Shown piece by piece: positions 58,696-64,000 of a DNA stretch of 64,000 bases. Where the stretch lies: assembly GCF_000959445.1 (NCBI RefSeq), contig NZ_CP009631.1, forward strand, positions 2,108,001-2,172,000. The letters are read 5' to 3'. The notes beneath the pieces are model-generated. The model ran no database searches, was not told the origin of the DNA, and saw nothing but the letters and a program-made list of their open reading frames with translations. Origin of the DNA: Burkholderia vietnamiensis LMG 10929. GTDB taxonomy: Bacteria > Pseudomonadota > Gammaproteobacteria > Burkholderiales > Burkholderiaceae. Within the stretch, counting starts at the first letter, position 1. Every line of letters begins with the position of its first letter. The position numbers and the translations under genes were made by a program.

Positions 58696-59052
58696 ATGTT
58701 GCGGGCTATGTTTTGTGCCGCGGCGTTCGCCGTGCCGTTGTCGGCGGCGGCTTTCACGGGCGCGGATCTCGACCGGCTGTGCGCGAAGACCGACGTCAAG
58801 TCGCGGGCGTCGTGCGCGGCCTATATCGAAGGCGCGGCCGATGGCGTCTACAACACGATCGACGCGATCGGCGGCACGACGGGGCCGCGCGTCGGCCAGT
58901 ATTTCTGCCTGCCGCCCGACATCCGGGCGCAGCAAATGACCGACGCGGTGCGCAAGTACATCGCCGAGAACCCGAAGTTGGCCGACTACAACGCGAGCAC
59001 CGCGGTGTCGCTCGGACTCGGCAAGGCGTTCCCGTGCAGGGGCGGCAACTGA
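58696..59052 (+). CDS. Rap1a/Tai-like exported small protein
   Basis: The protein has 118 residues. After a signal peptide (MLRAMFCAAAFAVPLSAAAF), the mature part has four Cys (LCAKTD, SCAAYIEG, YFCLPP, PFCR-like PCRGG). The CxAYIxGxxD core matches the Rap1a/Tai immunity-protein family, whose members block type VI amidase effectors in the periplasm. No effector or secretion gene is adjacent. It could therefore be an orphan immunity protein or a housekeeping relative. Confidence 0.72.
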   Translation: MLRAMFCAAAFAVPLSAAAFTGADLDRLCAKTDVKSRASCAAYIEGAADGVYNTIDAIGGTTGPRVGQYFCLPPDIRAQQMTDAVRKYIAENPKLADYNASTAVSLGLGKAFPCRGGN

Positions 59053-59148
59053 TTTGACGCCGCGTCCGGGCGCGCACGCCGCCCGGACCTCGCCGACGCA
59101 TCCAGGACGACGCCAGTACGGGTCATAACCGAAGCATCCCGGACGCCG

Positions 59149-60321
59149 ATGATTTCAATCGAGGAAGTGCAGCGCATCGCCGATGCGCCCTTGCATTCGT
59201 GGCTCGGCACATTCTGCGTGTCGGCGCTCGTCGTGCTCGTTTTCGTGATCGTGCATCGCATCGGCGCGCGCATCGTGCATCGCATCGCGCGGCCGTATCC
59301 GCTGCTGAGCGTGATCCTGCGCTACATCGACAAGCCGTCGCTCGTCACGCTCGTGCTGCTCGCGCTCGAGTTCGTATGGCTGCAGGCGAACGACGCGATG
59401 TCGTTCGTCGGCGGGATGCGCTCCGCGGCCGCGGTCGGCACCATCGTCTCGCTCACGTGGCTGCTGGTGCGACTCGCGGCCGGCGTCGGCGACGCGATCA
59501 TCCAGGCCCATCCGATGGATACGGCCGACAATCTCCACGCGCGGCGCATCCATACGCAGGCCAAGGTGCTGGTTCGGACCGTCATGGTGCTGATCGTGAT
59601 CATCGGCACGGGCGGTGCGTTGATGACGTTTCCGAACGTGCGTCAGGTGGGCGCGAGCCTGCTCGCGTCGGCCGGCGTGGCCGGCCTCGTCGCCGGTATC
59701 GCCGCGCGGCCGGTGCTCGGCAATCTGATCGCCGGGCTGCAGATCGCGCTGACCCAGCCGATCCGGCTCGACGACGTCGTCGTGATCCAGGGCGAATGGG
59801 GCCGTATCGAGGAAATCACCGGGTCGTTCGTGTCGGTGCGGCTGTGGGACCAGCGGCGGCTCGTCGTGCCGCTACAGTGGATCATCGAAAATCCGTTCAC
59901 GAACTGGACCCGCAGCAGCTCCGAGATCATCGGCACGGTGTACCTGTCGGTCGACTACCGCACGCCGCTCGCGCCGCTGCGCGAGGAGCTCGCGCGGCTC
60001 GTCCATGCCGCGCCCGAATGGGACGGCCGCGTGCAGGTGCTGCAGGTGACCGACGCGAGCGAGCGCACGATGCAGTTGCGTGCGCTGGTGAGCGCGGCCG
60101 ATTCGTCCACGTGCTGGGACTTGCGGTGCCGCGTGCGCGAGGGCCTGATCGCGTATTTGCAGGCGAACTATCCGCAGTGCCTGCCGCGCGACCGGATGGA
60201 GCTGTATCCGCATGAGGCGGCGCCGGAGGGCCCGCGTCCCGAACGGCCGCACACGCGGTCTGCCGCCGCCAGCACCGCGGCCAACACGGCGGCCGACCCG
60301 CAGGTCGCCGAAGGCCGCTGA
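59149..60321 (+). CDS. Small-conductance mechanosensitive channel (MscS family)
   Basis: The protein has 390 residues. About five hydrophobic segments (first LGTFCVSALVVLVFVIVHRI) lead into the conserved pore and beta domain. The pore helix is ASLLASAGVAGLVAGIAARP, followed by NLIAGLQIALTQPIRLDDVV and VQGEWGRIEEITGSFVSVRLWDQRRLVVP (in parts). It is an inner-membrane tension-gated channel. The Ala/Thr-rich C-terminal tail (about 365-390) is probably disordered. It resembles the YbdG/YnaI-type members more than MscS itself. Confidence 0.88.
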   Translation: MISIEEVQRIADAPLHSWLGTFCVSALVVLVFVIVHRIGARIVHRIARPYPLLSVILRYIDKPSLVTLVLLALEFVWLQANDAMSFVGGMRSAAAVGTIVSLTWLLVRLAAGVGDAIIQAHPMDTADNLHARRIHTQAKVLVRTVMVLIVIIGTGGALMTFPNVRQVGASLLASAGVAGLVAGIAARPVLGNLIAGLQIALTQPIRLDDVVVIQGEWGRIEEITGSFVSVRLWDQRRLVVPLQWIIENPFTNWTRSSSEIIGTVYLSVDYRTPLAPLREELARLVHAAPEWDGRVQVLQVTDASERTMQLRALVSAADSSTCWDLRCRVREGLIAYLQANYPQCLPRDRMELYPHEAAPEGPRPERPHTRSAAASTAANTAADPQVAEGR

Positions 60322-60354
60322 TCGCGTGCCGCGATTGGTGGCCGCTTCCTATCC

Positions 60355-61530
60355 ATGACCGCGCTCAAGACACTCGCCATCGCCAACTACCGCTCGCTGC
60401 GCGAGCTGATCGTGCCGCTCGCGGCGCTCACCGTCGTCACCGGGCCGAACGGCAGCGGCAAGTCGAGCGTCTATCGCGCGCTGCGGCTGCTGGCGGACAC
60501 CGCACAGGGGCGCGTGATCCCGTCGCTCGCGCGCGAAGGCGGGCTGCCGTCGACGCTCTGGGCCGGCCCCGAGCGCTTCTCGCGCGCGATGCTCGCCGGC
60601 GACACGCCGGTGACCGGCACGGTGCGCAACCGGCCCGTGAGTCTGAAGCTCGGCTTTGCGTGCGCCGACTTCGGCTATGCGATCGATCTGGGCCTGCCGG
60701 TGCCGAGCAGCTCGCAATTCACGCTCGATCCCGTCGTGAAGCGCGAATGTATCTGGGGCGGCGCGCTGCTGCGGCCGTCGACGCTGCTGGTCGAACGGCA
60801 GGGCGCACAGATCCGCACGCGCACCGCGTCGGGCGACTGGCGCACGGTGCCGCAGCCGGTGGCGAGCTTCGACAGCATGATGACCGAGTTCGCGGATCCG
60901 GTCGGCGCGCCGGAGATGATCGCGGTGCGCGAGCGCATCCGCTCGTGGCGTTTCTACGACCATTTCCGGACCGATGCCCGGGCGCCGGCGCGGCAGTCGC
61001 ACATCGGCACGCACACGCCGGTGCTCGCGGACGACGGTGCCGATCTCGCGGCGGCGCTGCAGACGATCCGCGAGATCGGCGATGCCGCCGCGCTCGATGC
61101 GACGATCGACGACGCGTTTCCGGGCGCGTCGATCGACATCGACAATCCGGGCGGGCGCGGCCGCTTCGACGTGCTGATGCGCCAGCCGGGGCTGCTGCGA
61201 CCGCTGGCGGCGGCCGAACTGTCGGATGGCACGCTGCGTTATCTGCTACTCGCGGCCGCGCTGCTGACGCCGCGCCCGCCCGCGCTGATGGTACTGAACG
61301 AGCCGGAGACGAGCCTGCATCCCGATCTGCTGCCGGCGCTGGGCCGCCTGATCGCGCAGGCCGCGCGGCGTTCGCAGGTGCTGGTCGTGTCGCACGCGGC
61401 GCGGCTGATCGCGACGCTCGAGCGCGAGGCCGGTTGCGAGTCGCTGGTGCTCGACAAGCAGCTCGGCGCGACGGTGCTCGTCGATGCGGACGCGCGCGAT
61501 CTGCCGCCGTGGAAGTGGCCGGCGCGCTGA
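60355..61530 (+). CDS. SMC-like AAA ATPase (COG4637 type)
   Basis: The protein has 391 residues. Walker A GPNGSGKSS is at 30-38 after the family start LKTLAIANYRSLREL. The signature-like ELSDGTLRYLLLAAAL is near 283, Walker B MVLNEPETSLHPD near 305 and the switch His is in VVSHAARL. It resembles predicted ATPases related to RecF and OLD, but without a nuclease domain. It follows MscS by 33 bp. Function is unknown. It is not surrounded by nuclease or defence genes. Confidence 0.82.
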   Translation: MTALKTLAIANYRSLRELIVPLAALTVVTGPNGSGKSSVYRALRLLADTAQGRVIPSLAREGGLPSTLWAGPERFSRAMLAGDTPVTGTVRNRPVSLKLGFACADFGYAIDLGLPVPSSSQFTLDPVVKRECIWGGALLRPSTLLVERQGAQIRTRTASGDWRTVPQPVASFDSMMTEFADPVGAPEMIAVRERIRSWRFYDHFRTDARAPARQSHIGTHTPVLADDGADLAAALQTIREIGDAAALDATIDDAFPGASIDIDNPGGRGRFDVLMRQPGLLRPLAAAELSDGTLRYLLLAAALLTPRPPALMVLNEPETSLHPDLLPALGRLIAQAARRSQVLVVSHAARLIATLEREAGCESLVLDKQLGATVLVDADARDLPPWKWPAR

Positions 61531-61741
61531 CGGGCACGCGCGGCGGCGCGCGGTCGAAGCGGTGCGGCGAATGTATCCGCGCTGTAACAAGCCCCATAAA
61601 GTGAAAGACGCGGCACCGCGGTGCGGCGCGATCGCGAATAATGACGGGATATCGGTGTCGACGGCCATGCTGGCCCGCTTCGCGTCGGACGATCGGTCGG
61701 CACCGCGTTCGCCGGCCCGCCGAGCACAGGAGACGTGGACT

Positions 61742-62806
61742 ATGAGAATTGCGCAGATCGCCCCGCTGACCGAATCCGTGCCGCCGAAGCTCTACGGCGG
61801 CACGGAGCGCGTCGTGTCCTACATTACGGAAGCGCTCGTCGACCTCGGCCATGACGTGACGCTGTTCGCCAGCGGCGATTCGACGACCCAGGCCAAGCTG
61901 GAGCCGGTGTGGCCGCGCGCGCTGCGGCTCGATTCGTCGATCCGCGACCGCGTCGCGCCGCACATGCTGCTGATGGAGACGGTCGCGCGGCGCGCGAAGG
62001 ATTTCGACGTGCTCCATTTCCACATGGACTACTACTCGTTTTCGGTGTTCAACCGGCAGGACACGCCGTTCGTCACGACGCTGCACGGCCGGCTCGACTT
62101 ACCCGAGCAGCAGCCGGTGTTCGACACTTTCGACACCGCGCCGGTGATCTCGATCTCGAATTCGCAGCGTCAGCCGCTGCCGCAGGCGAAGTGGCTGACG
62201 ACCGTCTACCACGGGCTGCCCGACACGCTGTATCTGCCGCAGCCGGTCGAGCCGCGTTACCTCGCGTTCCTCGGCCGCATTTCGCCCGAGAAGCGCGTCG
62301 ATACGGCGATCCGCATCGCCCAGCAGTGCGGGCTGCCGATCCGCATCGCCGCGAAGATCGACGCGGCCGACCAGGAATACTTCGAGCGCGAGATCGAGCC
62401 GCTGTTTGCGCTGCCGCACGTCGAGTACATCGGCGAGATCGCCGATCATCAAAAGGCCGAGTTCCTGTCGGGCGCGCATGCGCTGCTGTTTCCGATCGAC
62501 TGGCCGGAGCCGTTCGGGCTGGTGATGATCGAGGCGATGTCGTGCGGCACGCCGGTGATCGCGTTCAATCGCGGCGCCGTGCCGGAAGTGGTGGACGAGG
62601 GCGTGTCCGGCTTCATCGTCGAGGACGAGATCAGCGCGGTGGCCGCCGTCAATCGGCTGCACCTGCTGCCGCGCACCCGCGTGCGCCAGCGCTTCGAGGA
62701 GCGCTTCACGTCGCGCCGGATGGCGCAGCAGTACGTCGACGTCTACCAGTCGCTGATACGCGCGCAGAAGCGCTCGCGCTTCAAGGTCATCGACTCGACG
62801 ACCTGA
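61742..62806 (+). CDS. Family 4 glycosyltransferase
   Basis: The protein has 354 residues with a GT-B fold. The N-terminal domain begins IAQIAPLTESVPPKLYGGTE with a GGTE nucleotide-sugar loop. The C-terminal domain has LGRISPEKRVDTAIRIAQQ and the EX7E-type motif PEPFGLVMIEAMSCGTPVIAF (in parts). The ATG comes after a long stretch without protein character. No polysaccharide cluster surrounds it, so the acceptor is unknown. A terminator hairpin lies just downstream. Confidence 0.88.
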   Translation: MRIAQIAPLTESVPPKLYGGTERVVSYITEALVDLGHDVTLFASGDSTTQAKLEPVWPRALRLDSSIRDRVAPHMLLMETVARRAKDFDVLHFHMDYYSFSVFNRQDTPFVTTLHGRLDLPEQQPVFDTFDTAPVISISNSQRQPLPQAKWLTTVYHGLPDTLYLPQPVEPRYLAFLGRISPEKRVDTAIRIAQQCGLPIRIAAKIDAADQEYFEREIEPLFALPHVEYIGEIADHQKAEFLSGAHALLFPIDWPEPFGLVMIEAMSCGTPVIAFNRGAVPEVVDEGVSGFIVEDEISAVAAVNRLHLLPRTRVRQRFEERFTSRRMAQQYVDVYQSLIRAQKRSRFKVIDSTT

Positions 62807-62825
62807 CCGACCCGACGCGCCCATG

Positions 62826-62861
62826 AAAAAACGGCGATGTCCGCACTGGACATCGCCGTTT
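62826..62861. terminator. Terminator between converging genes
   Basis: AAACGGCGATGTCC (62829-62842) pairs perfectly with GGACATCGCCGTTT (62848-62861). The T-run is stronger on the minus strand, for the SYLF lipoprotein gene. Confidence 0.8.
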
Positions 62862-62897
62862 GCACATCGCCCGCGCGCGGGCGGGGACGCCGCAGCG

Positions 62898-63485
62898 TCA
62901 GATCTTCAGCTTCGTGACCTTCGTGCCGTTGATCGACACGTCGCCCATCAGGCCGGCGTTGGTCAGCACGACGACCTGCACTGGTGCGGTGGCCGTCGTC
63001 GTGTCGATCGCGCCGTTCGCGCCCATCTTCACGAGCGCGACCGATGCGCCGGCGCCGGCGGCCCAGCCGTCCGAGCCGCGGAATTCGTCGAGCGCCTGTT
63101 GCGTCATGAACAGGAACACGACGGACTTCGATTGCGCGCCGGCCTGCAGGCCGACCGACAGCGACGACGTGTTGTAGTAGCCGACCGTCGCGCCGCCGAC
63201 GCGCAGCGCGCCGTTGCCGGTCTGGCCGCCGACGATGAAGCCGGCCTGGATCACGTCGGGGAACACCAGCACGCCGCGCGACTTCGCGACGAGTTCACGC
63301 GAGCCCTTGACCGTGGAATACAGGCGCGACAGCGTTGCGTCGACGCTCGCGTCGATCGCCTGACGCTTCGACGCGTTGGTCGCGGCGTTGTCCGGCTTGT
63401 CGGGCGTGGTGGTGCAACCGGTCAGCGCGAGGCTGCCGACGATGAGCGCAGCGGCGGCTTTCGCCACGAGATTCCGTTTTTGCAT
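62898..63485 (-). CDS. SYLF-domain (YSC84) lipoprotein
   Basis: The protein has 195 residues. The lipoprotein signal is LIVGSLALTGC, with the lipidated Cys at 24. The SYLF domain shows SRGVLVFPDVIQAGFIVGGQ, GNGALRVGG, YYNTSSLSVGLQAGAQSKSVVFLFMTQ (in parts) and WAAGAGASVALVKMG. SYLF domains bind phosphoinositides in eukaryotes; bacterial members are outer-membrane or periplasmic and abundant in Burkholderia. It ends at a strong terminator. Confidence 0.9.
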   Translation of the reverse strand: MQKRNLVAKAAAALIVGSLALTGCTTTPDKPDNAATNASKRQAIDASVDATLSRLYSTVKGSRELVAKSRGVLVFPDVIQAGFIVGGQTGNGALRVGGATVGYYNTSSLSVGLQAGAQSKSVVFLFMTQQALDEFRGSDGWAAGAGASVALVKMGANGAIDTTTATAPVQVVVLTNAGLMGDVSINGTKVTKLKI

Positions 63486-63665
63486 CGTTCTTCTCCATCA
63501 GATGATGTTCGGAGTGAGTCTCGCTCACGGAGCGGATCACGTCGGAAGTTATATCACAGGGGATTACAACCCCTTTTCATCGTGGAGAGAAAAAGCGTCA
63601 AATCGTGTCGGTTTGTCGCGGTGCGCCAACGGGGGGGCGATGCGCCCGCGTGGGCGTCGGCGGCC

Positions 63666-64000
63666 TCAATGCGTGACGGGCGGTGCAGGCGGGGCGGGCG
63701 GTTTGATCGGCGGGCGTCGCAACGCGCGGCGCAGCAGCGCGATCACGACGCCGCACGCGAACAGGAACGCCGCCGGCACGACCCAGTAGCCGACGAACGC
63801 GTGCCACAGATACGCGGCGAGCGTGTTGCGGCGCAGCACATATTCGTCGCGGGCCGCCTGCTGGCGTGGCGCGTTGGCGGCCAGCACGTCGGCGGGGCAG
63901 CCGGCCGCGCGCGCCGCGTCAGCGTCGCCGCGGCACTTGGCGGCGGCCCCGGCTGCCTGCTGCGCGTCGGTGAGCTGCCAGGTAGTCAGCGCGAGCTGCA
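63666..64000 (-). CDS. Single-span membrane protein, partial at the window end
   Basis: The frame is open to the window edge, so the N-terminus is missing. The visible 111 residues read QLALTTWQLTDAQQAAGAAA, then a Cys-containing region (KCRGDADAARAAGCPADV) and one membrane helix (YWVVPAAFLFACGVVIALL) followed by RRALRR and a proline-rich tail (PPIKPPAPPAPPVTH). I do not recognise the family. The 180 bp between it and the SYLF gene contain no gene. Confidence 0.6.
   Translation of the reverse strand, partial: QLALTTWQLTDAQQAAGAAAKCRGDADAARAAGCPADVLAANAPRQQAARDEYVLRRNTLAAYLWHAFVGYWVVPAAFLFACGVVIALLRRALRRPPIKPPAPPAPPVTH

Overview
This 64 kb window is high-GC chromosomal DNA (about 66% by eye). 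It reads as the primary chromosome of a Burkholderia, most likely a Burkholderia cepacia complex species. That assignment is inferred from protein character and gene order (tig-clpP-clpX-lon, tRNA-Val/tRNA-Asp, ppiD; mltG-tmk-holB-tatD), not from a database search. Most of the window is ordinary core genome.

Layout. 1-1390: debris of a mobile element, with a truncated gene end, an IS3-family transposase remnant and two small unrecognised genes, closed by a bidirectional terminator. 1466-4930: a small membrane protein, a PanE-like reductase, a MarR regulator and glycerate kinase. 5356-13992: the protein-quality-control block (trigger factor, ClpP, ClpX, Lon, two tRNAs, PpiD). 14092-15539: an intact IS3-family (IS150-like) insertion with 3-bp target duplications, inserted in the loop of the ppiD terminator hairpin. 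15602-26613: TesA-like esterase and a YbbA-like ATPase (divergent, overlapping start codons), pgi, the NAD(P)HX repair enzyme, a D-amino-acid dehydrogenase-like oxidase, purL and a GNAT. 26756-30560 (minus): parvulin, BolA, YciB, MsrB and SelO. 30680-36490: fatty-acid catabolism (acyl-CoA ligase, FadJ-type bifunctional enzyme, thiolase) with a nicotinamidase embedded. 36804-38204: a membrane diguanylate cyclase.

38286-52247 is the accessory-looking part. It holds a secreted six-hairpin-glycosidase lipoprotein with a long structured leader, a GGAIY-repeat beta-helix protein, a Tat-type secreted lipase, a His-rich periplasmic protein, a RidA-MFS pair divergent from a TrmB-type regulator with two inverted-repeat operators between them, a RimJ-like acetyltransferase, an integrase N-terminal remnant, a Dabb/thioesterase pair, an HSL-type esterase and an ElaA-like GNAT. 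52271-62806 returns to core genes: NRDE protein, YgfZ, mltG-tmk-holB-tatD, an ankyrin protein, a Rap1a-like protein, MscS, an ATPase and a glycosyltransferase. 62898-64000 has a SYLF lipoprotein and a partial membrane protein running off the end.

The best candidates for something little described are the TrmB/RidA/MFS cassette with its twin operators, the structured 5' leader of the glycosidase lipoprotein, and the IS inserted in a terminator loop. I saw no CRISPR array, toxin-antitoxin pair, secondary-metabolite cluster or recognisable defence system.
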